From Clostridium beijerinckii (GTDB lineage: Bacteria; Bacillota; Clostridia; Clostridiales; Clostridiaceae), in assembly GCF_018223745.1 (NCBI RefSeq), contig NZ_CP073653.1:1169001-1233000 (forward strand): a stretch of DNA of 64,000 bases, given 5' to 3'. The translations under genes were made by a program, and so were the position numbers. Position 1 is the first letter of the stretch. Every line of letters starts with the position of its first letter. The notes under the pieces were generated by a model. That model was not told where the DNA came from, ran no database searches, and was given only the letters and a program-made list of their open reading frames with translations. This document shows, piece after piece, positions 8,887-19,123 of the stretch.

Positions 8887-10268
8887 TACTTGTTTATAAG
8901 TTCATCAATATGAACGGTAGTATAATCATTATCTTTAAATGCTTTTACTATTTGTTGCAAAGGTGAACGTGCATCATAATTCACGTTAAGTTTGTTTCCA
9001 TTTAGGTTAAAGTTTATATAATCTATTTCTATAGATGGATGATAATAAAAGCTATTAAGCGTATCAGCATCTCCTTCATTAATCGTATTTACCATACGAG
9101 TCGTATCTGTTGATGGATCAGCTATACGGCCTAATGGAGTTGGAACAAATAAGTGAGAGTCATCTGGCTTATAAATGTTACTTTTTGTATAATCATATGG
9201 CTCGTATATGAACTGAAAATATTCACTAATTATTTTCTTTTGTTGCTCAGTATCTCTGTAATGAGGACTTTCGTAATACGAGATAGGAATGTTCAGAGCA
9301 CTTGCAGTATCTATACCTTTTTCTATTACTGCTCTAGTCTCAGCTTCTGTACTATTTACGTCTTTAGACATTTCTTCACCAGTTCCGCTTGAGTCATTAC
9401 CAGATTGATGAGTATATCCGTGTAAACCTATTTCTCCACCTTTATTAAGAGCATAATCTAATACATCTACAAATCCTACATTTACAATGTTATCATTCGT
9501 CAACAAATCATTATCAAAATTTGCTGAAGGAACTACAAATCTAGGTATCCATGAAATATGAAATTTCAGTCCTTGGGAAAATAGCAAATTAGCCATTATC
9601 TTTATTTTTGTTTGATTTTTATCTACAACATTTGTATAACCGCAACCAAAATCTTCAAAACGTATTAAACCAATTTTATCGCTATATAGTATAGCTGAAT
9701 CTTCTGGTTCCTTTACATCGTTAGGTATTAGGTTTATTTTTTTGTTCTGAAAGTCAAATACAGCAAATAAATCAAAAATTTCTTCTATATCTGAAATTGA
9801 AATATAATAGCTACCATTATTGTTAAGTAAATTACCACGAAGATTACCTTTTCTAGAATTCTTTTCATAAGTGGTTTCATTTAAGAAAATTTTATTACTA
9901 TCATTATATATTGATATGGAATTATTAGAAGTATCTAAAGTATAATTGAGTTTACTGCAAATAAAAGTTAGAGGTATATAATACCTTTGGGCTTTTAGCA
10001 GTATTGGAACATTAGTTAGATTTCCTGTATTCAAAATATTTAGGGTTACATCATTTACTTTTGTTACAGGCTTGTCCGAAAATTTGATTTTGGGTGTATA
10101 TGTACTTTTAAATTTTTCCTCTGGTAGCATACTTGAGTATAATGTTTTATTAATAATAGTTAGATTCTTTCTAAAAAAATTAAAATAAGAAAGAACTTGA
10201 TATAATATAAAGACAGATAGAGCTATTGCTAAAAAAGAAAATAAAGATAGTTTAGCATTCCTTTGCAT
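8886..10268 (-). CDS. Membrane-anchored deacetylase-like protein (DUF2334), copper-amine-oxidase-N-like stalk
   Basis: An N-terminal hydrophobic segment (about residues 8-28, LFSFLAIALSVFILYQVL) anchors the protein outside the cell. The next ~180 residues look like a Cu-amine-oxidase N-terminal repeat domain (PLTFICSKLNYTLD; FDFQNKKINLIPND). The C-terminal part resembles DUF2334, a relative of polysaccharide deacetylases: IRFEDFG, KFHISWIPRF, GGEIGLHGYTHQ and SYYESPHYR. I chose the ATG whose complement is at 10266-10268 because AGGGGAG sits just ahead of it; the frame runs 11 codons further but has no ribosome site there. A cell-wall or exopolysaccharide substrate is likely but unknown. Confidence 0.75.
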   Translation of the reverse strand: MQRNAKLSLFSFLAIALSVFILYQVLSYFNFFRKNLTIINKTLYSSMLPEEKFKSTYTPKIKFSDKPVTKVNDVTLNILNTGNLTNVPILLKAQRYYIPLTFICSKLNYTLDTSNNSISIYNDSNKIFLNETTYEKNSRKGNLRGNLLNNNGSYYISISDIEEIFDLFAVFDFQNKKINLIPNDVKEPEDSAILYSDKIGLIRFEDFGCGYTNVVDKNQTKIKIMANLLFSQGLKFHISWIPRFVVPSANFDNDLLTNDNIVNVGFVDVLDYALNKGGEIGLHGYTHQSGNDSSGTGEEMSKDVNSTEAETRAVIEKGIDTASALNIPISYYESPHYRDTEQQKKIISEYFQFIYEPYDYTKSNIYKPDDSHLFVPTPLGRIADPSTDTTRMVNTINEGDADTLNSFYYHPSIEIDYINFNLNGNKLNVNYDARSPLQQIVKAFKDNDYTTVHIDELINK

Positions 10269-10502
10269 ATGTTTTCTCCCCTTTGAATTATGTATAAACA
10301 ATATTGTAACAAAATTATATCATTATTTTGTGTCAATTATTTTGTACAAATGTTAAATTTATGTTATAAATTCTAAAAAAAGTTGACAAAGAAAACTTTT
10401 TGGTATAATTTTATAAGCTTATGAATCTAAAATATGAAATTCAAAAATGCATTTTAAAAGATTGAAGAATATTTAAAAATTATAAATGTAAATAACATTA
10501 TG

Positions 10503-10517
10503 TTTAAAACGTTTTCT
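10503..10517 (+). promoter_or_regulatory. Candidate cre (CcpA) site upstream of the first pflB
   Basis: TTTAAAACGTTTTCT matches the degenerate cre consensus WTGWAARCGYWWWCW at 14 of 15 positions, with T for the G. It lies in a 630-bp gap with no visible gene, about 290 bp upstream of the best pflB promoter. Single-site matches in A/T-rich DNA are weak evidence. Confidence 0.35.
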
Positions 10518-10806
10518 GATAATACTAATATGTCAATATAAATTGATTTATACACTGAAAGAAAAATATTATAAATTTAAGAAATGGTAAAGGTTATAAT
10601 ATTTGCAGTTAGTAATCTAGAGATAAATAACTTGATCTATTTATTAATAATATTTTTTATAAATTAAAGATAATATCTTAATTAGCAATAAGTGACAAGT
10701 TAAGAGGAAAATTTATTTCGCGAACTTATAGAAATATTATCTTATGAAAGTCTGATGGATTTATTAACAAAAAGTGAAACTAATTACTAATTGATAAAAG
10801 ATATCA

Positions 10807-10835
10807 TTGACATGCATTTAATTAAAGTATACAAT
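10807..10835 (+). promoter_or_regulatory. Promoter of the first pflB
   Basis: TTGACA (10807-10812), a 17-nt spacer and TACAAT (10830-10835), giving a leader of about 60 nt before the ATG at 10903. A second, poorer candidate (TTGACA at 10383, TATAAT at 10404, 15-nt spacer) lies at the far end of the gap. The rest of 10302-10800 shows no gene. Confidence 0.65.
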
Positions 10836-10850
10836 AATGGTATGAATTAA

Positions 10851-10881
10851 TTGATTAAAAATTAACAAAGTTTTTAATCAA
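10851..10881 (+). promoter_or_regulatory. Candidate Rex operator within a perfect inverted repeat
   Basis: TTGATTAAAAATTAACAA (10851-10868) matches the clostridial Rex consensus TTGTTAANNNNTTAACAA at 12 of 14 fixed positions. It overlaps a perfect 11-bp inverted repeat, TTGATTAAAAA / TTTTTAATCAA (10851-10861, 10871-10881). The site lies just downstream of the promoter and upstream of the ribosome binding site. Rex senses NADH/NAD+ and controls fermentation genes in clostridia; binding here is inference. Confidence 0.45.
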
Positions 10882-10902
10882 AAGTATAAAGGAGGAAAAC
10901 TA

Positions 10903-13134
10903 ATGTTTAAACAATGGGATGGATTTAAAAACGGAACATGGCAAGAGAGTATTGACGTAAGAAACTTTATACAAAAAAATTATAAGTTATATGAAGGAGA
11001 TTCAACTTTCCTAGAAGATAAAACTGAAAAAACAAGCAAAGTATGGGCGAGAGCTTATGAATTAATAGTAGAAGAAGTTAAAAAAGGAATTATAGATGTA
11101 GCGACTGATAGAGTATCAGGAATAGATAACTATGAACCTGGATATATAGATAAAGATAACGAAGTTATAGTTGGACTTCAAACAGATGCACCACTTAAGA
11201 GAATAGTAAATCCATTTGGTGGAATGAGAATGGTTCAAAGCTCTTTAAAAGAATATGGATATGAGTTAGATAAAAATATCGAAGAATATTTTCCTAAGTA
11301 CAGAAAGACTCACAACGAAGGTGTATTTGATGCGTATACAAAAGAAATAAGAGCAGCAAGAAGTGCGGGATTATTAACAGGCCTACCAGATGCATACGGT
11401 AGAGGAAGAATAATAGGTGATTATAGAAGAGTAGCTCTTTACGGTATAGATTACCTAATAGAAGAAAAGAAAAGGGATCTTGATAATCTAAATGGTGATA
11501 TGCTTGATGAGTTAGTAAGAAAAAGAGAAGAAGTTTCAATGCAGATCAGAGCTTTAGGCGAAGTAAAATCAATGGCAGCAAAATATGGAATTGATATATC
11601 TAAGCCGGCATCAAATGCAAGAGAAGCAGCACAACATTTATACTTTGGATATTTAGCAGGAATTAAGGAAAACAATGGAGCTGCAACATCATTTGGAAGA
11701 ACTTCAACCTTCTTAGATATTTATATTGAAAGAGATTTAGAAGCAGGATTAATTACAGAAAAAGAAGCTCAAGAAATTGTTGACCAACTAATTATAAAGT
11801 TAAGATTAGTTAGACACTTAAGAACTCCAGAATATAATGAATTATTCGGAGGGGACCCAACTTGGGTAACTGAATCAATTGGTGGTGTAGGTATTAATGG
11901 CAAGCCGCTTGTAACTAAGAATTCATTTAGATATCTTCATACCTTAATTAATCTTGGAACATCAGCAGAGCCAAACTTAACAGTTTTATGGTCAGATAAG
12001 CTTCCAGAAAGCTTTAAGAAATATTGTGCAGAAATCTCAATAAAAACAGACTCTATTCAATATGAAAATGATGAAGTTATGAGACCGATTTATGGTGATG
12101 ATTATGCAATAGCTTGCTGCGTATCAGCTATGAAGGTTGGTAAACAAATGCAATTCTTTGGAGCTAGAGCAAATATAGCTAAATCACTTTTATATGCCAT
12201 AAATGGTGGAGTAGATGAATTAAAAGGTATTAAGGTAGTGCCAGGAATTGAAAAGCTTACAGACGAAGAAATTCTTAATTTTGATAAAGTAAAAGCAAAT
12301 TACTTCAAAGTATTAGAGTATGTAGCAAAAGTTTATGTAGATACAATGAACATAATCCACTTTATGCATGATAAATACGCTTATGAAGCAAGTCAAATGG
12401 CTCTTCATGATACAGCAGTAGAAAGATTAATGGCATTTGGTATTGCAGGTCTATCAGTAGCAATAGATTCATTATCAGCTATAAAATATGCAAAAGTTAA
12501 ACCAATTAGAAATGAAGAAGGTATAACTGTAGATTTTGAAGTTGAAGGAGATTTCCCTAAATACGGAAATGATGATGACAGAGCAGATGATCTAGGCGTA
12601 GAATTAGTAACTAAATTCTCTGGAGAGCTTAAGAAACATCCACTATACAGAGATGCAAAACATACATTATCAGCGCTAACAATCACATCAAATGTAATGT
12701 ATGGTAAGAAGACAGGGACAACTCCGGATGGAAGAAAGAAAGGTGAACCTTTAGCACCAGGAGCAAATCCAATGCATGGAAGAGATATTAATGGAGCATT
12801 AGCATCACTTAACTCAGTAGCTAAAATACCATATAATGAAATTTGCCAAGATGGTGTATCTAATACATTCTCAATAGTTCCAGATGCACTTGGAAAAAAT
12901 GAAGATCAAAAGATAACTAACCTAGTTGCAATATTAGATGGATATTTCACTCAAGGGGCTCATCACTTAAATGTTAATGTTCTTAATAGACAAACATTGA
13001 TAGATGCTATGGAAAATCCCGATAAATACCCAACACTTACAATCAGAGTTTCAGGGTATGCTGTTAACTTCAGTAGATTATCAAAAGAACAACAATTAGA
13101 AGTTATAAGTAGAACATTCCATGAGAGCATCTAA
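10903..13134 (+). CDS. pflB: Pyruvate formate-lyase, copy 1
   Basis: Glycyl-radical enzyme converting pyruvate and CoA to acetyl-CoA and formate, 743 residues, normal length. The catalytic cysteine pair is C405-C406 (AIACCVSAM) and the radical glycine is G718 in [16 protein letters not shown] precedes the ATG. It is followed by the activase gene and then a near-identical second copy. From about codon 396 to the end the two proteins are identical, while their first 150 residues differ at about 20 positions. Candidate Rex and CcpA sites upstream suggest redox and carbon control. Confidence 0.97.
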   Translation: MFKQWDGFKNGTWQESIDVRNFIQKNYKLYEGDSTFLEDKTEKTSKVWARAYELIVEEVKKGIIDVATDRVSGIDNYEPGYIDKDNEVIVGLQTDAPLKRIVNPFGGMRMVQSSLKEYGYELDKNIEEYFPKYRKTHNEGVFDAYTKEIRAARSAGLLTGLPDAYGRGRIIGDYRRVALYGIDYLIEEKKRDLDNLNGDMLDELVRKREEVSMQIRALGEVKSMAAKYGIDISKPASNAREAAQHLYFGYLAGIKENNGAATSFGRTSTFLDIYIERDLEAGLITEKEAQEIVDQLIIKLRLVRHLRTPEYNELFGGDPTWVTESIGGVGINGKPLVTKNSFRYLHTLINLGTSAEPNLTVLWSDKLPESFKKYCAEISIKTDSIQYENDEVMRPIYGDDYAIACCVSAMKVGKQMQFFGARANIAKSLLYAINGGVDELKGIKVVPGIEKLTDEEILNFDKVKANYFKVLEYVAKVYVDTMNIIHFMHDKYAYEASQMALHDTAVERLMAFGIAGLSVAIDSLSAIKYAKVKPIRNEEGITVDFEVEGDFPKYGNDDDRADDLGVELVTKFSGELKKHPLYRDAKHTLSALTITSNVMYGKKTGTTPDGRKKGEPLAPGANPMHGRDINGALASLNSVAKIPYNEICQDGVSNTFSIVPDALGKNEDQKITNLVAILDGYFTQGAHHLNVNVLNRQTLIDAMENPDKYPTLTIRVSGYAVNFSRLSKEQQLEVISRTFHESI

Positions 13135-13192
13135 TGAGAAGTAGAATAATGTATATTATTTAAGGATTACTATAAAATAAAAAAATTTTGGA

Positions 13193-13222
13193 GGAAGGGG
13201 AAGGTGAACTTTCCCTTCTTTT
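13193..13222 (+). terminator. Terminator after the first pflB
   Basis: GAAGGGGAA against TTCCCTTC with one bulged G, followed by TTTTG. The remainder of the 342-nt pflB-pflA gap (13135-13476) shows no gene; the hairpin may reduce read-through into pflA. Confidence 0.65.
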
Positions 13223-13476
13223 GCCTTATGATGAAGAAACAATAGAGTTAGATAATATTAAGTAATGATATAGTGTACCATATACAATTCGCTTAAATAT
13301 TAATAGCTTATTTAAGGGAATAATAAATTAATATATATTCTAAAAGTGTTAATTCAATAAGCGTTCTCTTAAAATACTAGATAATGTCCCCAAATAATTT
13401 TATAGAGGATGAATTATATTATTTAGAACTTATGTATATTAATTTGAAGTATAATAAAGTATAGGGGGTGTAACAA

Positions 13477-14202
13477 ATGGTAAAAGGTAATGTTCATTCA
13501 ATAGAGAGCATGGGTCTTGTGGACGGACCAGGAATTAGAGTAGTAGTGTTTTTGCAAGGTTGTGCGTTAAGATGTAAGTATTGTCATAATCCTGATACTT
13601 GGGCTACTAATGGTGGAGAGGAATATACTCCAGAACAGCTAGTTAATAAGATTGAAAGATTTAAAACTTATTTTGCAAGTAGTGGAGGAGGAGTCACATT
13701 CTCAGGTGGAGAGCCTTTAAGGCAGCCAGAATTTCTACTAGAAACTCTTAAACTATGCAAAAGTAAAGGAATTAATACTTGTATTGATACAGCAGGTTAT
13801 GGATTTGGTGATTATGATGAAATATTAAAATATACAGATTTAGTTTTATTTGATATAAAACATTTTACACCAGAAGGATACAAAAATATAACTTTAATGA
13901 ATATAGATGAATCCTTGAAATTCTTAGAAGCAATGAAGAGAAATAATACAAAGATGTGGATAAGGCATGTTGTGGTTCCGGGATTAACAGATGATGTAGA
14001 ACATTTAAAGGAACTTAAAAAATACATCGACGAGATACCTAATGTTGAGAAAGTAGAATTACTTCCATATCATTTATTAGGTACAAATAAGTATGAAGGA
14101 CTAGGGATTAAATATCCTCTTGAAAATGTAAAAGCTATGGATAAAGAATTAATTAAAAAATACCAGAAAGAGATATTTGGAGATTATTCTTATGGCAAAT
14201 AA
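13477..14202 (+). CDS. pflA: Pyruvate formate-lyase activating enzyme
   Basis: Radical-SAM enzyme that abstracts hydrogen from the PFL glycine. The cluster motif is CALRCKYC (C-x3-C-x2-C) around residues 29-36, followed by the SAM-binding GGE (FSGGEPLRQ). Length 241 is typical. AGGGGGTG stands ahead of the ATG. It lies between the two pflB genes and presumably activates both products. Confidence 0.97.
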   Translation: MVKGNVHSIESMGLVDGPGIRVVVFLQGCALRCKYCHNPDTWATNGGEEYTPEQLVNKIERFKTYFASSGGGVTFSGGEPLRQPEFLLETLKLCKSKGINTCIDTAGYGFGDYDEILKYTDLVLFDIKHFTPEGYKNITLMNIDESLKFLEAMKRNNTKMWIRHVVVPGLTDDVEHLKELKKYIDEIPNVEKVELLPYHLLGTNKYEGLGIKYPLENVKAMDKELIKKYQKEIFGDYSYGK

Positions 14203-14259
14203 GATGGGTTCGTTATTTCTTCATTATGCCTAATACTAATAAGTGTAAAATTATTCTTA

Positions 14260-14289
14260 TTGACAAACTAAATGGTTTGGTATTATTCT
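14260..14289 (+). promoter_or_regulatory. Promoter of the ZTP-riboswitch / second pflB transcript
   Basis: TTGACA (14260-14265) with TATTCT (14284-14289, 18-nt spacer) or the overlapping TATTAT (14281-14286, 15-nt spacer). Transcription would start just before the riboswitch P1 stem. Confidence 0.6.
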
Positions 14290-14300
14290 TATATTAGATA

Positions 14301-14415
14301 TTAGTCATATGACTGACGGAAGTGGAGTTACCACATGAAGTATGACTAGGCATATTATATGCCACAAAAAGCCGACCGTCTGGGCAAAAAAAGCCTGGAT
14401 TGCGTCGGCTTTTTT
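14301..14415 (+). ncRNA. ZTP (pfl-motif) riboswitch with overlapping terminator
   Basis: P1 is TAGTCATA (14302-14309) with TATGACTA (14341-14348). Inside it come GACTGACGG, a GTGG/CCAC hairpin and the family's first subdomain. After a linker hairpin (GGCATA/TATGCC, 14349-14363) the second subdomain CCGTCTGGGC (14376-14385) follows, with CCGT able to pair with ACGG as the ZTP pseudoknot. GCCGAC (14371-14376) also pairs with GTCGGC (14404-14409) before a T-run, so aptamer and terminator compete. ZTP/ZMP, a signal of 10-formyl-THF shortage, would prevent termination and raise pflB expression. The class was first named after pfl genes. Confidence 0.9.
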
Positions 14416-14462
14416 ATATGGAAAAAATTATAAAACTAAATTTATCTTAGGGAGGAAAAATT

Positions 14463-16694
14463 ATGTTTAAACAATGGGAAGGATTCAAAAACGGAACATG
14501 GCAAGAGGGTATTGATGTAAGAAACTTTATACAAAAAAATTATAAATTATACGAGGGTGATGGAAGTTTCTTAGAAGAGAAAACAGAAAGGACAAGCAAA
14601 GTCTGGGACAAAGCTTATGCCTTAATAGTTGAGGAAGTAAAAAAGGGAATAATTGATGTTGCTACAGATATAGTATCAGGGATAGATAATTATGATCCTG
14701 GGTATATAGATAGAGATAACGAAGTTATAGTTGGGCTTCAAACAGATGCACCACTTAAGAGAATAGTAAATCCATTTGGTGGAATGAGAATGGTTCAAAG
14801 TTCATTAAAGGAATATGGATATGAACTTGATCCAGAAATTAATAAGAATTTTTCAAAATACAGAAAGACTCACAACGAAGGTGTATTTGATGCGTATACA
14901 AAAGAAATAAGAGCAGCGAGAAGTGCTGGATTATTAACAGGCCTACCAGATGCATACGGTAGAGGAAGAATAATAGGTGATTATAGAAGAGTAGCTCTTT
15001 ATGGTATAGATTACTTAATAGAAGAAAAGAAAAAGGATCTTGATAATCTAAATGGTGATATGCTTGATGAATTAGTAAGAAGAAGAGAAGAAGTCTCAAT
15101 GCAGATCAGAGCTTTAGGCGAAGTAAAATCAATGGCAGTAAAGTATGGAATTGATATATCTAAACCAGCATCAAATGCAAGAGAAGCAGCACAACATTTA
15201 TACTTTGGTTACTTAGCAGGAATTAAGGAAAACAATGGAGCTGCAACATCCTTTGGAAGAACTTCAACTTTCTTAGATATATACATTGAAAGGGATTTAG
15301 AAGCCGGATTAATTACAGAAAAAGAAGCCCAGGAAATAGTTGATCAATTAATCATAAAGTTAAGATTGGTTAGACACTTAAGAACTCCAGAATACAATGA
15401 ATTATTCGGGGGAGATCCAACTTGGGTAACTGAATCAATTGGTGGTATGGGTATAAATGGTAAACCGCTTGTAACTAAGAATTCATTTAGATATCTTCAT
15501 ACATTAATAAATCTAGGAACATCAGCAGAACCAAACTTAACAGTTTTATGGTCAGATAAACTTCCAGAAAGCTTTAAGAAATATTGTGCAGAAATATCAA
15601 TAAAAACAGATTCAATTCAATATGAAAATGATGAAGTTATGAGACCGGTTTATGGTGATGATTATGCAATAGCTTGCTGCGTATCAGCTATGAAGGTTGG
15701 TAAACAAATGCAATTCTTTGGAGCTAGAGCAAATATAGCTAAATCACTTTTATATGCCATAAATGGTGGAGTAGATGAATTAAAAGGTATTAAGGTAGTG
15801 CCAGGAATTGAAAAGCTTACAGACGAAGAAATTCTTAATTTTGATAAAGTAAAAGCAAATTACTTCAAAGTATTAGAGTATGTAGCAAAAGTTTATGTAG
15901 ATACAATGAACATAATCCACTTTATGCATGATAAATACGCTTATGAAGCAAGTCAAATGGCTCTTCATGATACAGCAGTAGAAAGATTAATGGCATTTGG
16001 TATTGCAGGTCTATCAGTAGCAATAGATTCATTATCAGCTATAAAATATGCAAAAGTTAAACCAATTAGAAATGAAGAAGGTATAACTGTAGATTTTGAA
16101 GTTGAAGGAGATTTCCCTAAATACGGAAATGATGATGACAGAGCAGATGATTTAGGCGTAGAATTAGTAACTAAATTCTCTGGAGAGCTTAAGAAACATC
16201 CACTATACAGAGATGCAAAACATACATTATCAGCGCTAACAATCACATCAAATGTAATGTATGGTAAGAAGACAGGGACAACTCCAGATGGAAGAAAGAA
16301 AGGTGAACCTTTAGCACCAGGAGCAAATCCAATGCATGGAAGAGATATTAATGGAGCATTAGCATCACTTAACTCAGTAGCTAAAATACCATATAATGAA
16401 ATTTGCCAAGATGGTGTATCGAATACATTCTCAATCGTTCCAGATGCACTTGGAAAAAATGAAGATCAAAAGATAACTAACCTAGTTGCAATATTAGATG
16501 GATATTTCACTCAAGGGGCTCATCACTTAAATGTTAATGTTCTTAATAGACAAACATTGATAGATGCTATGGAAAATCCTGATAAATACCCAACACTTAC
16601 AATCAGAGTTTCAGGGTATGCTGTTAACTTCAGTAGATTATCAAAAGAACAGCAATTAGAAGTTATAAGCAGAACATTCCATGAAAGTATTTAG
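14463..16694 (+). CDS. pflB: Pyruvate formate-lyase, copy 2 (under the ZTP riboswitch)
   Basis: 743 residues with the same catalytic C405-C406 and radical G718 as copy 1. The two differ mainly in the first 150 residues (for example KNIEEYFPK against PEINKNFSK), and sporadically to codon 396. Beyond that the proteins are identical and the DNA is almost so, including a ~500-bp stretch with no difference, which suggests recent gene conversion. GGGAGG precedes the ATG. Formate made here can feed formyl-THF, matching the ZTP riboswitch upstream. Confidence 0.97.
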   Translation: MFKQWEGFKNGTWQEGIDVRNFIQKNYKLYEGDGSFLEEKTERTSKVWDKAYALIVEEVKKGIIDVATDIVSGIDNYDPGYIDRDNEVIVGLQTDAPLKRIVNPFGGMRMVQSSLKEYGYELDPEINKNFSKYRKTHNEGVFDAYTKEIRAARSAGLLTGLPDAYGRGRIIGDYRRVALYGIDYLIEEKKKDLDNLNGDMLDELVRRREEVSMQIRALGEVKSMAVKYGIDISKPASNAREAAQHLYFGYLAGIKENNGAATSFGRTSTFLDIYIERDLEAGLITEKEAQEIVDQLIIKLRLVRHLRTPEYNELFGGDPTWVTESIGGMGINGKPLVTKNSFRYLHTLINLGTSAEPNLTVLWSDKLPESFKKYCAEISIKTDSIQYENDEVMRPVYGDDYAIACCVSAMKVGKQMQFFGARANIAKSLLYAINGGVDELKGIKVVPGIEKLTDEEILNFDKVKANYFKVLEYVAKVYVDTMNIIHFMHDKYAYEASQMALHDTAVERLMAFGIAGLSVAIDSLSAIKYAKVKPIRNEEGITVDFEVEGDFPKYGNDDDRADDLGVELVTKFSGELKKHPLYRDAKHTLSALTITSNVMYGKKTGTTPDGRKKGEPLAPGANPMHGRDINGALASLNSVAKIPYNEICQDGVSNTFSIVPDALGKNEDQKITNLVAILDGYFTQGAHHLNVNVLNRQTLIDAMENPDKYPTLTIRVSGYAVNFSRLSKEQQLEVISRTFHESI

Positions 16695-16799
16695 TAAAAT
16701 AAAATTATTGTGTTTATAGTAAAGTTTTGATGAATTTAAATGCACAAAAATTTTAAGAAAACATAAATGGATTGAGGCTAATAAATTAATTACAAATAT

Positions 16800-16843
16800 A
16801 AAAAGACTATAGGACATAATATTCCAGTCCATATAGTCTTTTT
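16800..16843. terminator. Bidirectional terminator after the second pflB
   Basis: AAAAAGACTAT (16800-16810) and ATAGTCTTTTT (16833-16843) form a hairpin with A- and T-runs on the two sides. It can serve pflB on plus and the rubredoxin gene on minus. Confidence 0.85.
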
Positions 16844-16927
16844 GGTTTCATATGAAAATATTAATTCAAATTGTCTTTAAGTATACTAATTTTTACGAGA
16901 TGAGTTAAATATAATTTTTATAATGTG

Positions 16928-17089
16928 TTATTCTAGTACAGAAAAATTATCTTTGTTAAAAGCGCAAATGGGACATACCCAATAATCAGGCAAATCATTA
17001 AAATCTACATGTGGAGCAATTCCACCATCAGGATCTCCAAGTTCTGGATCATAAATATATCCGCATACTTCACAAACATATTTTTTCAT
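16928..17089 (-). CDS. Rubredoxin
   Basis: A 53-residue protein beginning [18 protein letters not shown]. The four iron ligands are C6, C9, C39 and C42 (CEVCG ... WVCPIC), and the family aromatic residues (Y4, Y11, Y13, W37) are in place. GAGGTG lies just ahead of the ATG. It is a one-electron carrier in the cytoplasm, in clostridia typically feeding oxygen- and peroxide-detoxifying enzymes; no partner enzyme is adjacent. It lies in the gap between pflB and the exonuclease gene and is easily missed because of its size. Confidence 0.95.
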   Translation of the reverse strand: MKKYVCEVCGYIYDPELGDPDGGIAPHVDFNDLPDYWVCPICAFNKDNFSVLE

Positions 17090-17249
17090 TTTATCACCTC
17101 ATTTATAAATTAAACAAGACAAGAATAAATTTTAAAACTGTCTAAATCTAAAGTTCTAAATACCATAAAGAATAGATAGAGTAAAAACCACAAGTTATAG
17201 TATATTATATGATATTTTTATTGAGGTGTTAATTAATAAAAATTATATT

Positions 17250-17879
17250 TTATTTTAAGCCGTTTGAGTTCTTAGCTAGAAGATTTGAAAAATACCCTTT
17301 TGGAAAGTAGCCTTTCTTTAATCCTTCGATAACAGTTAAATATGTTGCAGCTGTATCAAATCTGGCATCATGATAATTTCCACTACCTTCAAATAATTTT
17401 TCAGATGTTTCAACAATTTGCTCGCTTGAAATATTTAACCAATCTATGACTTCAGATAATTTTGGATTTTTGATTTCTCCATTGGCTTTTGGAATCTTAC
17501 ATATATCTCTATAGTAAGCCATAGTGCAGAAAACATTTTTTGGGTAAAAATCCTCTCCTAAAGATAATAGTTCATGTTTTAAAAATCTAACATCAAAATT
17601 AACATTATGACCGATTAGAAAATCAGCAGTCATAAAATCATCAAGAAATTCAGGTACTAAATCCTCAAAATATTGTCCATTAGATAATTCATAAAGCTTC
17701 TCTAAAGAAAAACCATGAATTTCTTGGGCAGAAGGGTCCATCTCATCGACTGTAAAAAAGAAATTTTTACCAGTAGTTATCTGAGGTTTTGTACTAGCAT
17801 CAACAGTTATGTAACTTAACTGACATATGCTGCCCGGTTTTATGCTAGTGGTTTCTGTATCAAAAAATAATAATTTCAT
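17250..17879 (-). CDS. 3'-5' exonuclease, DNA polymerase III epsilon-like (DEDDh)
   Basis: 209 residues. Exo I is FFDTETTS (D and E metal ligands), exo II is LIGHNVNFDVRFL and exo III is YHDARFDTAATYL, giving the DEDDh set. GGAGGT is ahead of the ATG. No polymerase or helicase domain is attached, so it could be a stand-alone proofreading or repair nuclease. Monocistronic. Confidence 0.88.
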   Translation of the reverse strand: MKLLFFDTETTSIKPGSICQLSYITVDASTKPQITTGKNFFFTVDEMDPSAQEIHGFSLEKLYELSNGQYFEDLVPEFLDDFMTADFLIGHNVNFDVRFLKHELLSLGEDFYPKNVFCTMAYYRDICKIPKANGEIKNPKLSEVIDWLNISSEQIVETSEKLFEGSGNYHDARFDTAATYLTVIEGLKKGYFPKGYFSNLLAKNSNGLK

Positions 17880-18141
17880 TAAAGTGTACCTCCATCTTCT
17901 GCGTAAAACATTTAAAAATAATTACGTCTATATGCTTACTAATAAATTCATTATTAAGTTGCTAAATTTAATTATATAGTATTTACGAAAAAATTCAAAT
18001 AAGGTATAATCAGATAAGAATGATTATTAATTAATAAAATTTTTGGATAATAATTTAAGATGAAACTTTTTATGAGCAAATAATAAATTTGTTATCTGGA
18101 AAGAATAGAATTAATATTGTATTAATTAGGAGGAATATATA

Positions 18142-19092
18142 ATGGTAGAAAGAAAACGTAAAATATCTGTGATTGGTGCAGGTTTTGTAGGTGCAACAAC
18201 AGCATATGCATTAATGAATAGTGGAGTAGCTACAGAAATATGTTTATTTGATATAAATATGGATAAAGCAATGGGAGAAGTTATGGATTTAGTTCATGGT
18301 ACTTCTTTTGTAAAGCCTGTTAGCATTTATGCAGGAAGTATTGAAGAAACTAGAGATTCAGATATAGTTATAATTACAGCTGGTGCAGCTCAAAAAGAAG
18401 GGGAAACTAGACTAGATCTTATTGAAAAAAATTACAATATATTTAAGAGCTTTGTTCCACAAATAGCAGCAGCAAGCCCAAATGCTATTTTGTTAGTAGT
18501 ATCAAATCCATGTGATGTGCTTGCATATATAACTTATAAGTTATCTGGATTCCCTAGGGAAAGAGTAATAGCATCAGGAACTGTATTAGATACGTCAAGA
18601 TTAAAATACGTTATTGGTAAATACTTTAATGTAAATAATAATAATATCCATGCGTATGTTTTAGGAGAACATGGTGATAGCGAAGTTGTAAGTTGGAGCA
18701 CTGCAAGCATAGCTGGAGAAACTTTTGAAGAATATGCTAAAAAGTTCAATTTAGAGTGGGATGATGATGTAAAATCAGTAATAGAAAGCGATGTTAAAAA
18801 TGCAGCTTATGAAATAATAAGCAGGAAAAATGCTACTTATTTTGCTGTAGCATTAGCAGTAAATACAATAGTAGAAGCTATATTAAGAGACGAAAATACT
18901 ATTTTAACTGTATCATGTTTGATGCAGGGAGAGTATGGAATAGAAGATGTTTACTTAGCAGCCCCAACAATTTTAAATAGTAAGGGTGTTGTAAGAATTG
19001 TAAACCCTGTTCTAAATGATGAAGAATTGAAAAAATTAAAAGAATCAGCAAGTGTTCTAAAAGGACATATTGAAAAAGTTGTGAATAAATAA
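18142..19092 (+). CDS. ldh: L-lactate dehydrogenase
   Basis: Reduces pyruvate to L-lactate with NADH, 316 residues. The NAD-binding loop GAGFVG is at residues 12-17, the substrate loop AQKEGETRLDL contributes the catalytic-site arginine, and H177 lies in GEHGDSE. AGGAGG precedes the ATG. It could also be called a lactate/malate dehydrogenase, but the Gln of the AAQKEGE loop favours lactate. A possible -10 TATAAT lies near 18004; I found no good Rex site. Confidence 0.93.
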   Translation: MVERKRKISVIGAGFVGATTAYALMNSGVATEICLFDINMDKAMGEVMDLVHGTSFVKPVSIYAGSIEETRDSDIVIITAGAAQKEGETRLDLIEKNYNIFKSFVPQIAAASPNAILLVVSNPCDVLAYITYKLSGFPRERVIASGTVLDTSRLKYVIGKYFNVNNNNIHAYVLGEHGDSEVVSWSTASIAGETFEEYAKKFNLEWDDDVKSVIESDVKNAAYEIISRKNATYFAVALAVNTIVEAILRDENTILTVSCLMQGEYGIEDVYLAAPTILNSKGVVRIVNPVLNDEELKKLKESASVLKGHIEKVVNK

Positions 19093-19123
19093 CTAGAATT
19101 AACTAAAGGTATTGTGTACTAAG

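Noticed and set aside
18000-18141. Rex site upstream of ldh
   Set aside because: Only a half-site-like TTGTTA is present; no inverted repeat.
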